52,343 nucleotides of DNA from Flavobacteriaceae bacterium. GTDB lineage: Bacteria; Bacteroidota; Bacteroidia; Flavobacteriales; Flavobacteriaceae. The position numbers and the translations under genes are program-made. Positions 7,636 to 15,302 of this stretch are shown one piece after another. Below the pieces are notes generated by a model, which saw only the letters and a list, made by a program, of their open reading frames with translations, did no database searches and had not been told where the DNA came from. Each line of letters begins with the position of its first letter. Within the stretch, counting starts at the first letter, position 1. The stretch lies in NCBI GenBank assembly GCA_027080135.1, contig JALWUJ010000112.1, positions 1 through 52,343 of the forward strand. Reading direction: 5' to 3'.

Positions 7636-7680
7636 TGTAACAATAGTTACCCTTTAAAAGTTGAAATATTTGTACTTTCG
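7636..7680 (+). promoter_or_regulatory. Crp-like operator plus -7 box (promoter of sulfide:quinone oxidoreductase)
   Basis: TGTAACAATAGTTACC (7636-7651) is a 6-4-6 dyad (TGTAAC/GTTACc). TACTTTCG at 7673-7680 resembles TAnnTTTG. Centre-to-centre spacing is 33 nt, identical to the site upstream of the DUF2892 gene. The predicted transcript starts near 7685, leaving a short leader before ATG 7709. Confidence 0.65.
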
Positions 7681-7708
7681 TATAGTTAAATTTAAAAAAA
7701 CAACCAAA

Positions 7709-8956
7709 ATGAGTTCACATCATCAAGTACTAGTTATAGGTGGAGGTACCGCAGGAATTATGGTAGCTTCTCAACTACAGAGAAATCACAAAAACATTAA
7801 TGTAGGTTTAATAGAACCTGCAGACACCCATTATTATCAGCCGGCCTACACACTTGTTGGAGCAGGTACTTATGATTTTGACAAACTAAGCCGTCCTATG
7901 GCTTCATTAATTCCTAATGGGGTTACTTGGATTAAAGATTTTGCCACAGAGTTTAAACCTGAAGAAAATACAGTTTCAACAAAAAATAGTGGTGATATTA
8001 CTTATGATTATCTTGTTGTTGCAGCTGGTATTGCTTACGATCATACTATGGTTGAAGGGTTGCCAGAAGCTATAGATAAAGGTGTTGTTTGTAGTAATTA
8101 CACAGATTCTAAACACACATGGGAAGTAGTTAAAAACTTTAAGGGTGGTGTTGCTTTATTTACTCAACCTACTACTCCTATTAAATGTGGAGGAGCTCCT
8201 CAAAAAGCGTTGTATATGTCTGAAGATTACTTCAGAAAATCGGGAGTTAGAAAAGACTCTACTGTAATTTTTGCAACCAATGGTGGTGTAATTTTTGGGG
8301 TTAAAGAAATTGCCGAAACATTAATGAATGTCATCGACAGAAAAGACATTAACGTTAAATTTGGTCATCAATTGGTAAAAATAGATGGAGAAAAACAAAT
8401 TGCTTGGTACAAAATGGGCGATAATGTTTCCGAATACAACCATAAAGATGTAAAAATTTCTGAAGAAAATGGTTTGGTAGGTATTCATTATGATATGTTA
8501 CATTTAGCACCACCACAAACCACTCCTAAATACATAAAAAACTCACCATTGGTAAATGCTGAAGGATGGGTTGATGTAGATATTAATACACTACAACACA
8601 ACAAATATCCCAATATTTTTAGTTTGGGTGATGCTGCCGCTTTACCAACTGCTAAAACAGGTGCTGCCGTAAGAAAACAAGCTCCATTAGTGATTAATAA
8701 TATTGTGAGCATGATGAATAACAACAAAGTATCTGATAAAAAATACAATGGTTATTCTTCTTGTCCACTTGTTACTGGCTACGGAAAAATGGCTCTAGCA
8801 GAATTTGATTATCAAAACAACTTTACTCCAGACCCAGGATTAAAAATGATGTTAATATTCGATTCTTCAAAAGAACATTGGAGATTATGGATGTTAAAAA
8901 AATATATGCTCCCTTACCTATATTGGAATAAGATGATGAAGGGAAAAGAAGTATAA
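7709..8956 (+). CDS. sqr: Sulfide:quinone oxidoreductase, type II (SQRDL-like)
   Basis: The ATG giving MSSHHQVLVIGGGTAG is chosen because an earlier start would lie on top of the promoter. This 415-residue flavoprotein has the FAD-binding GGGTAGIMV (residues 11-19). It has the SQR active Cys C160 in PIKCGGAPQKALYM and the second Cys C352 in SCPLVTGYGKMALAEFDY, motifs shared with mitochondrial SQRDL. It oxidises hydrogen sulfide to a persulfide and passes electrons to menaquinone at the membrane. The upstream persulfide dioxygenase-rhodanese and rhodaneses would process the product. A strong terminator follows. Confidence 0.93.
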   Translation: MSSHHQVLVIGGGTAGIMVASQLQRNHKNINVGLIEPADTHYYQPAYTLVGAGTYDFDKLSRPMASLIPNGVTWIKDFATEFKPEENTVSTKNSGDITYDYLVVAAGIAYDHTMVEGLPEAIDKGVVCSNYTDSKHTWEVVKNFKGGVALFTQPTTPIKCGGAPQKALYMSEDYFRKSGVRKDSTVIFATNGGVIFGVKEIAETLMNVIDRKDINVKFGHQLVKIDGEKQIAWYKMGDNVSEYNHKDVKISEENGLVGIHYDMLHLAPPQTTPKYIKNSPLVNAEGWVDVDINTLQHNKYPNIFSLGDAAALPTAKTGAAVRKQAPLVINNIVSMMNNNKVSDKKYNGYSSCPLVTGYGKMALAEFDYQNNFTPDPGLKMMLIFDSSKEHWRLWMLKKYMLPYLYWNKMMKGKEV

Positions 8957-8985
8957 TATCCCCAATTAGATTAATAATCTTATTG

Positions 8986-9029
8986 AAACTGTCTAAAAAA
9001 GAAAAGTAACTTTTTTAGACAGTTTTTTT
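8986..9029 (+). terminator. Strong intrinsic terminator of the SQR gene
   Basis: A perfect 16-bp stem pairs AAACTGTCTAAAAAAG (8986-9001) with CTTTTTTAGACAGTTT (9010-9025), with an 8-nt loop and continuing T run. It ends the SQR transcript just before the next Crp-like promoter. Confidence 0.88.
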
Positions 9030-9032
9030 GTT

Positions 9033-9077
9033 TCTGACAATTGTTATTTAAAATCCGTATCTTCGATAGTATCTTTG
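9033..9077 (+). promoter_or_regulatory. Degenerate Crp-like operator plus consensus -7 box
   Basis: TCTGACAATTGTTATT (9033-9048) keeps most of the dyad seen twice upstream. TATCTTTG at 9070-9077 is a perfect TAnnTTTG. Centre spacing is again 33 nt. The ATG of the 46-residue membrane peptide follows at 9098, giving a leader of about 15 nt. Confidence 0.55.
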
Positions 9078-9097
9078 ACTTATTCAAAATAAATATT

Positions 9098-9238
9098 ATG
9101 TCTGTTATGTTAGATAAATTTTTACCTCTTTATAATTATAATATGGGTGTTGCCATCATCGGTGTCTTTGCTTTGGTTTGTGTGGCTCTTGTAGTAATTT
9201 TAATTTCATTTATGAAAGGTGGCAAGAAGAAAAAATAA
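9098..9238 (+). CDS. 46-residue single-pass membrane protein
   Basis: The ATG at 9098 is preferred because a promoter box ends at 9077, inside the longer open frame. The peptide has a short amphipathic start (MSVMLDKFLPLYNY), one long hydrophobic helix (GVAIIGVFALVCVALVVILI with one Cys) and a positively charged tail GGKKKK, so it is probably N-out/C-in. It is downstream of SQR but has its own predicted promoter. No family is recognised; a small membrane partner of SQR or a terminal oxidase is possible. Confidence 0.6.
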   Translation: MSVMLDKFLPLYNYNMGVAIIGVFALVCVALVVILISFMKGGKKKK

Positions 9239-9241
9239 CTC

Positions 9242-11242
9242 TCACCTAATTAAATAAGAAACATTTATATAACCATTTCTTCCCATTCTTGATATGTTAT
9301 TCCAATCTGCATAGGTAGAATAATTAGTGTCAAAAATATTCTCTACCCCAGCTTTTACAAATAACTTTTGACTTCCGAAGTAAAAATTATACGAAGCACT
9401 CACATTTAATACCATATAACTTTCCGTTTCATTTTCACCAAAATAAGCACTGTAATTAGTTTGTTTTCCAGCACCATTGACGTTCAAATCTGCATCAAAT
9501 AAATTTTTCTTAAAATGAAGGGTTGCTCGATAAGTAAACGGACTAATCAACGGAAGGTTGTTGCCATTGTTATCATTCCCTAAGTTATAGCCAATCATTC
9601 CATTTATATTTAAAGAAGGAATAATCTTATAACTCGCATTAAAATTAGTGGTTAAAATAGTAGCATCATCCAACGCTTCATAAATACGAACTCCATCTGC
9701 ACCAATAGTCATACCCACCAAATCTGGATCGGTTTTTCCGATAATATAATCCATCATATAAAAACCTGAAACCTCAGCACCAAAAGTCCATTTTTTAACA
9801 GACCGATTGACCGAAATATTTGCTTCTAAGGATTTTTCATTCTTCAAATAAGGGTTTCCAATATAATCGTAATTATCAAAACTATTGTATAAATAAAATC
9901 CATAAGCCTCGGTTACTGAAGGAACTCGCTCACCATAACCAACATTGAAGAATAATTTTGTTTTCTGAATTGCCATTTCATATTGAGAAGAAAGATTAAA
10001 GGTAAATCGTGTTTTTGAATTTTCTAAATCGGGATAAAAAATCCGAAGGCTATTCAGTCCAAAATCATCTGCAATTGTCGCATTTTGAACGCCAAAACGT
10101 GCCGTAAATTTTAAGGTTTTATTGTTTCCTATTAAAAACTCATCTTCACCATATAATCCCGTATAAAAAGTACGAACATCTGGCCAAGTAAGCATAAACA
10201 TTAAGTTTTCATTAGGATCGTTGGGGTACATTGTCATTTCTGCCAACGACTTATTATAATAGCCATTAAAGTTAAATAACAAATTATGCTTGTCTTTTTT
10301 AGCGTACATTTTTGAGTAAAATCCAAAAGTATCACTCCAACCTGGCATATCCATATGTACAGGTACATCGGGGCGTTTGGTATCGTCCATAATATGCGTA
10401 ATGGTATTGTAATACACCTTGGTTTCCCATTTATTGATGATTTCTAAAATGCTGTCTTTTTCAAAACTAACCGAAGCAATTAAAGCCTCCGCTAACGAAA
10501 CATCCATGGTTAAAGCAGGGTAACCCACATTGGTTGCTTTATCGTAAATCACCGAACCTATTAAAGTTGAATGATCTCCTGTTTTAACTCCTGCAACTCC
10601 CGAAACATTATACTTTTCGAATTGTGAAAATAAAATTTCTTTGCCTCCTCCAGCAAAATAATTATCCGATTTTCTGTAGATTCCATCTATATTGGTAAAG
10701 AATTTATTGTTGGAATAGTTTAGCTCAGAACTGATGTTTCTGGAGTTACTATTTCCTTCATATCCCATATCTACTCCTATATTAAATTCTTCTTTTTCTA
10801 AACTGCTTTTCTGAAGTTTTAAATCAATACCTCCTCCAATAGTCGATCCATTTTTAGCTCCCTGCTGACCAGAAGTTATTTCTACTTCAGATAAATTTGA
10901 AACATCTACATACGAAGTAATAGGATCCATTTTATCGGTACAAGCACCAAATATTTGCATCCCGTCAATGGTAATGGAAAGTCGTTCAGAAAGCATATTG
11001 TTTATAGAAGCTTCCCAAGCATAATTGCCACGTTTTATCATGGTAATTTTATTGGATTGTTCCAAATAATCATCAATAGACGAAAGTGGTTTTACTTGCT
11101 TTTTATTTTTTAAAGTTCTTTTTCCTATGACAATTACCTCTGTTAAACCTACTGTAGCAGTAGAATCTATCTCTATATTTTGTGCGTAGAATTTTATAGA
11201 AAACGACATCACAAAAGCTATAAAAACGAATTTGTTTTTCAT
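9242..11242 (-). CDS. TonB-dependent receptor, OprC/NosA-like (probable copper import)
   Basis: The start at MKNKFVFIAFVMSFSIKFYAQ gives a proper signal peptide; 14 extra upstream residues would break it. The 666-residue protein has a plug domain (SERLSITIDGMQIFGACTDKMDP) and a beta-barrel ending in GYINVSYLIR with a terminal aromatic strand. C101-T-D-K-M105 matches the CxxxM copper site of Pseudomonas OprC/NosA, and a Met/His stretch VHMDMPGW lies in the barrel. It would bring copper across the outer membrane. Neighbours are a Met/His-rich lipoprotein and a CNGKCHL protein. Metal identity is inferred from motif similarity. Confidence 0.82.
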   Translation of the reverse strand: MKNKFVFIAFVMSFSIKFYAQNIEIDSTATVGLTEVIVIGKRTLKNKKQVKPLSSIDDYLEQSNKITMIKRGNYAWEASINNMLSERLSITIDGMQIFGACTDKMDPITSYVDVSNLSEVEITSGQQGAKNGSTIGGGIDLKLQKSSLEKEEFNIGVDMGYEGNSNSRNISSELNYSNNKFFTNIDGIYRKSDNYFAGGGKEILFSQFEKYNVSGVAGVKTGDHSTLIGSVIYDKATNVGYPALTMDVSLAEALIASVSFEKDSILEIINKWETKVYYNTITHIMDDTKRPDVPVHMDMPGWSDTFGFYSKMYAKKDKHNLLFNFNGYYNKSLAEMTMYPNDPNENLMFMLTWPDVRTFYTGLYGEDEFLIGNNKTLKFTARFGVQNATIADDFGLNSLRIFYPDLENSKTRFTFNLSSQYEMAIQKTKLFFNVGYGERVPSVTEAYGFYLYNSFDNYDYIGNPYLKNEKSLEANISVNRSVKKWTFGAEVSGFYMMDYIIGKTDPDLVGMTIGADGVRIYEALDDATILTTNFNASYKIIPSLNINGMIGYNLGNDNNGNNLPLISPFTYRATLHFKKNLFDADLNVNGAGKQTNYSAYFGENETESYMVLNVSASYNFYFGSQKLFVKAGVENIFDTNYSTYADWNNISRMGRNGYINVSYLIR

Positions 11243-11361
11243 AGTTTTTTCTTTAAAAAGAGACTGTTTTATACAAGAATTCATCCTTAATGAAGAACTA
11301 TCAAAAAATCATTAAACAGAAATTCATAAGTTACAAAACAGCCTCTCGGTTTGTTGCTTTA

Positions 11362-12213
11362 TTAAAATTCTATCTCTAAATAAAGGCTACTACTTTCGTT
11401 ATCATTGGTTACTTCTTCTCCTTTTAACACCTCTCCATTTTCATTTTGAAGCATTAAATTTAACTTCCAATAACCCGTCATGGTTAAAGATAATTTTCCA
11501 TCGTACAACTTTGAGGAAGCATTATAAACTAAATCTTCATTATTAGGCGAAGTATGATTTCCCATACTTGGCATACGAGGGTCAAGCATTACTTTGTAGT
11601 TTTCAACCACTGGAAAACTCATCATATTTTCCATTTTAAAAAGTCCAACAGTCATATCGTTAATAGCCACTTCTGGAGTTTGTGGTTCTATAAAAGCAAG
11701 AATGTATTTTACTTCGTCTGCTCCTATAAAAACCGTTACTGTTTTTTTAGGCGACATAGGAACGCTAATATCTCCTACGGCTTCAAATTCCTCTCCATTT
11801 ATTGTGTAATTAAAAGTTAAATCCCATCCTTCTTCTGCATTTTCGGGCATCTGAAAAATGATAAATCCGTTATAAATGGTTTCTTTTCCTGTTACTTTTA
11901 CTAATTCAGATTTTGGACAAGAATGGCTCATTTCAACCATATGCATCATGGGTTTCCAAGTAAAGGTTGCATTTTCAATAAATTCGTTGGAAGTTTTATC
12001 CTTTAACCGAATGGTAATATCATTATAACCTTGAATTAACTCACCTGTTTTAGTAAATAATTCAATAGTATGTGTATCGTTAGAAATTTCCTGAACAAGC
12101 GTTAAATTTTCTACTTCGCTTACAGGGTCTGTATTATTGTCGTCATTATCGTTTGAACAAGAAACAATTGTGCTAACAAACAGAATTGGCAATATGTATT
12201 TTAAAATTTTCAT
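11362..12213 (-). CDS. Met/His-rich lipoprotein (YtkA/FixH-like), probable metal-binding partner of the receptor
   Basis: The start MKILKYILPILFVSTIVSCSND is a lipoprotein signal with the Cys at residue 19. The 283-residue mature part holds two beta-sandwich-like repeats. The first carries TWKPMMHMVEMSHSCP and the second MLDPRMPSMGNHTSPNN, both with clustered Met, His and Cys suited to copper. Tandem YtkA/FixH-like immunoglobulin folds are a plausible assignment. It is 119 nt upstream of the receptor gene on the same strand, so it may bind metal for the receptor at the outer membrane. Function is inferred. Confidence 0.72.
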   Translation of the reverse strand: MKILKYILPILFVSTIVSCSNDNDDNNTDPVSEVENLTLVQEISNDTHTIELFTKTGELIQGYNDITIRLKDKTSNEFIENATFTWKPMMHMVEMSHSCPKSELVKVTGKETIYNGFIIFQMPENAEEGWDLTFNYTINGEEFEAVGDISVPMSPKKTVTVFIGADEVKYILAFIEPQTPEVAINDMTVGLFKMENMMSFPVVENYKVMLDPRMPSMGNHTSPNNEDLVYNASSKLYDGKLSLTMTGYWKLNLMLQNENGEVLKGEEVTNDNESSSLYLEIEF

Positions 12214-12331
12214 TTTTTTATAGTATTGTATGCGCCAGTAAACCTATATTTTGGCGGCAATTATTTAAATTGTTTTTTTACTTTACAAGAAGGCACAAGC
12301 ATTTTTTCTTAATAATTAAGTGCAAGTAACC

Positions 12332-12359
12332 TTTCCGAAGTATAAACTTACATCGGAAA
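12332..12359 (-). other. Small hairpin between the CNGKCHL gene and the lipoprotein gene
   Basis: TTTCCGA (12332-12338) pairs with TCGGAAA (12353-12359) around a 14-nt loop, immediately downstream of the CNGKCHL gene in its reading direction. There is no clear T run, so it may be a processing or attenuation hairpin rather than a terminator. Confidence 0.3.
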
Positions 12360-12370
12360 TGTGAAATTAA

Positions 12371-12754
12371 TTATGAAAACAAAATTTGGGGAGGATGATC
12401 TAAATTATATTCACTTAAATAAGAATATGAATTTAAATAATTAAGGGGTTGTTTTTTAGTGTAAACGATAAACCCAAAGTCTATTTTTTCTTTTTCCTGA
12501 ACAAATAAGTTCACCTCTTTGGTAAGTGTAACTTTTGTTGGAGCTTTATCGTTTGTTGCGTCTTTTTTGGAAACTTCTTTTAAGTGACATTTCCCATTAC
12601 ATTTCATTTCGGGTTTGTCTTTATTTACACAAAACTGTTCGATAAAGTCCGACTGATCTAAATAATAATAAGCATAGGTAATAGACACGTACAGAGTGTT
12701 CCACAGCATCGCAGCGATAAGAATTACAGAAAATGTGTTTCTATACCTATTCAT
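12371..12754 (-). CDS. Small membrane-anchored CNGKCHL protein, probable metal-related
   Basis: The start at MNRYRNTFSVILIAAMLWNT is preferred because a TACTTTTG box lies within a longer frame. The 127-residue product has an N-terminal hydrophobic segment. The motif FCVNKDKPEMKCNGKCHLKEV follows, with three Cys, a Met and a His, and then a Lys-rich tail. Similar small proteins occur next to copper receptors and efflux genes in Bacteroidetes; I know no biochemical role. Its position between the OprC-like receptor group and the divergent RND operon suggests metal binding in the periplasm. Confidence 0.62.
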   Translation of the reverse strand: MNRYRNTFSVILIAAMLWNTLYVSITYAYYYLDQSDFIEQFCVNKDKPEMKCNGKCHLKEVSKKDATNDKAPTKVTLTKEVNLFVQEKEKIDFGFIVYTKKQPLNYLNSYSYLSEYNLDHPPQILFS

Positions 12755-12826
12755 AATCTGCAAAATTAAATTTTTAAAATATTTCTTTAACTGATAATTG
12801 TCAGTAAACCCTTTATTTATATGTAA

Positions 12827-12834
12827 CAAAAGTA
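12827..12834 (-). promoter_or_regulatory. -7 box for the CNGKCHL gene
   Basis: On the minus strand this reads TACTTTTG, a perfect TAnnTTTG, about 72 nt upstream of the ATG. No clear -33 TTG is seen. Confidence 0.45.
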
Positions 12835-12880
12835 GCACAGCCGTGTATCTAAAGTTACCGTAAACTCTTATTTGCTGTTG

Positions 12881-12888
12881 TAATTTTG
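12881..12888 (+). promoter_or_regulatory. -7 box for the RND efflux operon
   Basis: TAATTTTG matches TAnnTTTG and puts the transcript start near 12892, just before ATG 12901/12913. It is back to back with the minus-strand box at 12827-12834. The quasi-palindrome AGTTACCGTAAACT (12853-12866) between the two could be a shared operator. Confidence 0.5.
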
Positions 12889-12912
12889 CCGAAATTATTA
12901 ATGTTAAACAAG

Positions 12913-14223
12913 ATGAAATATTTATATAAAATCATTTTTGGATTTTTTTTATTTTCTGCTAGCATTCAAGCACAGGAAGTAAAATCTATTTCAAAATCAG
13001 AAGTACTCTCTAAAGTATTAGAAGAGAATACTTCCCTTAAAATTTCGGAACAAGAGTTTTTAAAAGCTCGTGCCGATTACCGACAAACCAATTCGGTTTT
13101 TTTGCCAAGTGTAAATGCTTCTCATTCGGGAATTGCAACTACCAATCCTTTAATGGCTTTTGGAACCAAGTTGAATCAAGGAATTTTAACTCCTGAAGAT
13201 TTTAACCCAGACCTTTTAAACAATCCAGAGGAAGTAACTGGGTTTGCAACCAAATTCGAAGTTCAACAACCACTAATTAATTTGGATGGTTTTTACCAAC
13301 GAAAAGCTGCCAAAAACAAAATGGATGCAATAGAGTTACAGTCGCTTCGTACCAAAGATTACTTAACTTTTGAGGTAGAAAAAGCTTATATGCAATTGCA
13401 ATTGGCTTATAAAGCGGTGGAAGTTTTGGAAAAAACTTACCAAGCAACTTTAGAAAATAAGAAGGTTGCCGAAAACAGTTTTAAACAAGGATATCTTCAA
13501 AAAGCTGATGTTTTATCGGTAGATGTTCGGGTGAATGAAGTTCAAAATCAGTTGCAATCTGCAAAGAGTGCGGTTCAAAATGCATCCGATTATCTGGCTT
13601 TTTTAATGAATGAAAAACAAGGTGCTGTCTTAATGCCTTCCGATAGTTTAACCATTGCAACAATAGTTGATAAAAACACGATTGCTCTTTCCGAAGAACG
13701 GTTAGATATTAAAGCAATGCAATTGACAACTGAAGCATACGAGTCACTTTACAAAGCAAATAAAATGGCTTTTTTACCTCGATTAAATGCTTTTGGAAGT
13801 TACGAATTGTACGATGAAAAAATATTTCAAGGAAGTGCAAGTGGATATTTAGTAGGTGCTCAACTAAACTGGAATTTATTTGACGGTTATAAAAACGTCG
13901 GAAAAACACAAAAAAGTAAAGCACAATACGACCAATCGATGTTGGAATATGAACAATATGTTTCACAAAGTAACTTAGATTTAAACAAAGCAAAACGAAT
14001 GGTTTCGGATGCAGAAAACAAACTAAAATTAACCAATTTAGCATTGGAACAATCCAAAGAATCACTACGTATTAGAACCAATAGATTTAAAGAAGGATTG
14101 GAAAAAACAACCGATTTACTATTGGCAGAATCTCAATACGCTCAAAAGCAATTACAATATTATCAAACCATATTTGAATACAATTACGCATTTCAATACC
14201 TACAATTTTTAACCAAAGAATAA
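12913..14223 (+). CDS. TolC-family outer membrane efflux protein
   Basis: The Met giving MKYLYKIIFGFFLFSASIQAQ is chosen for its clean signal peptide; ATG 12901 would add four residues. The 436-residue mature protein is rich in long Ala/Gln/Leu heptads typical of the TolC barrel-tunnel, in two halves (NTSLKISEQEFLKARADYRQ and AQLNWNLFDGYKNVGKTQ). It forms the outer membrane channel for the adaptor and permease encoded 1 and 8 nt apart downstream. The cargo is set by the permease. Confidence 0.9.
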   Translation: MKYLYKIIFGFFLFSASIQAQEVKSISKSEVLSKVLEENTSLKISEQEFLKARADYRQTNSVFLPSVNASHSGIATTNPLMAFGTKLNQGILTPEDFNPDLLNNPEEVTGFATKFEVQQPLINLDGFYQRKAAKNKMDAIELQSLRTKDYLTFEVEKAYMQLQLAYKAVEVLEKTYQATLENKKVAENSFKQGYLQKADVLSVDVRVNEVQNQLQSAKSAVQNASDYLAFLMNEKQGAVLMPSDSLTIATIVDKNTIALSEERLDIKAMQLTTEAYESLYKANKMAFLPRLNAFGSYELYDEKIFQGSASGYLVGAQLNWNLFDGYKNVGKTQKSKAQYDQSMLEYEQYVSQSNLDLNKAKRMVSDAENKLKLTNLALEQSKESLRIRTNRFKEGLEKTTDLLLAESQYAQKQLQYYQTIFEYNYAFQYLQFLTKE

Positions 14224-14224
14224 G

Positions 14225-15295
14225 ATGAAAAAATATATTACCTTAATAGTACTGTCCTTGATTTTAGTAAGTTGTGGCAGCGATGACAAAAAAATAGCCG
14301 TTAATAGTACTCCAGCAATTGCTGTAAAAGTAAGCTCGGTGAATGCAGAAAATAACAGTCCGTTTTTTACAGCTAGTGGAAAAATTAAAGCGACCAATCA
14401 AATAACGTTAAGTACTCGTACCAGCGGTTATGTAGACAAAATTTATGTAAAAGTAGGTGATAAAGTAGCTAAAGGAAAATTACTTTTATCTATTAATAAT
14501 GCAGATTTGCAAGCAAAACGCGCTCAAGTAAACGCTAATATTACACAAGCAAAAGCTGCTTATACTATTGCTGAAAAAGATTACAATCGTTTTAAAAATT
14601 TATTTGCAGATAATTCCGCTTCTCAAAAAGAAATGGATGATATGACGGCAAATTTCGAAATGGCAAAAGCACGTTTAGAAGCTGCCAATCAAATGAAAAA
14701 CGAAATTAATGCACAGTTTAAATATGTAAATATCACCGCTCCTTTTAGTGGTGTTATAACTAACAAGTTTATTGAAGAAGGAGATTTGGCTAACCCAGGA
14801 ATGCCTTTAATTGCAGTAGAAGCTCCAACTCATTTTGAAGTTTCTCTTTCAGTTCCCGAATCAGAAATATCTCAAATTAAATCAGCGATGAAAGTGGATG
14901 TTTTGGTAAAATCTATCAACCAAACCTTAAAAGGTGAAGTTACAGAAGTAAGTACTTCCGCAGTAAATACAGGTGGACAATACAAAGTTAAAATAACTTT
15001 AGAAAAAACAGATGCAGCTATTTTATCAGGAATGTATACCACAGTTAAATTTCCCAATAAAAGAAAAAGTAAAAACAACGCGATTTTAATTCCTTCAAAT
15101 GTAATAGTAAACAACGGTCAACTTACAGGTATTTATACGGTAAGTTCAACAAATACAGCCATTTTACGTTGGTTGCGTTTAGGAAAAACTTATGGTGATC
15201 AAGTAGAAGTATTATCGGGATTAAATTCCGAAGAACAATACATTGTTTCTGCTGAAGGAAAATTATATAACGGCGTAAAAGTGTCTATAAAATAA
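14225..15295 (+). CDS. RND efflux periplasmic adaptor (membrane fusion) lipoprotein
   Basis: The N-terminus YITLIVLSLILVSCGSD is a lipoprotein signal. The 356 residues follow the adaptor order: biotinyl-lipoyl half-motif SGYVDKIYVKVGDKVAKGKLL (about 70-90), alpha-helical hairpin, second lipoyl half with FSGVITNKFIEEGDLANPGMPL, then beta-barrel and membrane-proximal domains. It links the TolC channel to the RND pump. The gene starts 1 nt after the TolC stop. No His-rich metal-binding N-terminus as in CusB is seen. Confidence 0.92.
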   Translation: MKKYITLIVLSLILVSCGSDDKKIAVNSTPAIAVKVSSVNAENNSPFFTASGKIKATNQITLSTRTSGYVDKIYVKVGDKVAKGKLLLSINNADLQAKRAQVNANITQAKAAYTIAEKDYNRFKNLFADNSASQKEMDDMTANFEMAKARLEAANQMKNEINAQFKYVNITAPFSGVITNKFIEEGDLANPGMPLIAVEAPTHFEVSLSVPESEISQIKSAMKVDVLVKSINQTLKGEVTEVSTSAVNTGGQYKVKITLEKTDAAILSGMYTTVKFPNKRKSKNNAILIPSNVIVNNGQLTGIYTVSSTNTAILRWLRLGKTYGDQVEVLSGLNSEEQYIVSAEGKLYNGVKVSIK

Positions 15296-15302
15296 CTAAA
15301 AG

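Noticed and set aside
12233-12256. CGCCA...TGGCG inverted repeat upstream of the Met/His lipoprotein as an operator or riboswitch
   Set aside because: Only five paired bases with a 14-nt gap; too weak to call without comparison to relatives.
12823-12838. TGTAACAAAAGTAGCA as a fourth Crp-like dyad
   Set aside because: The right half does not match (GTAGCA), and it overlaps the predicted minus-strand -7 box at 12827-12834, so it lacks the 33-nt spacing seen in the other three.
14209-15114. Minus-strand open frames within the efflux genes
   Set aside because: They are mirror frames of strongly conserved adaptor and channel genes with no independent motifs.
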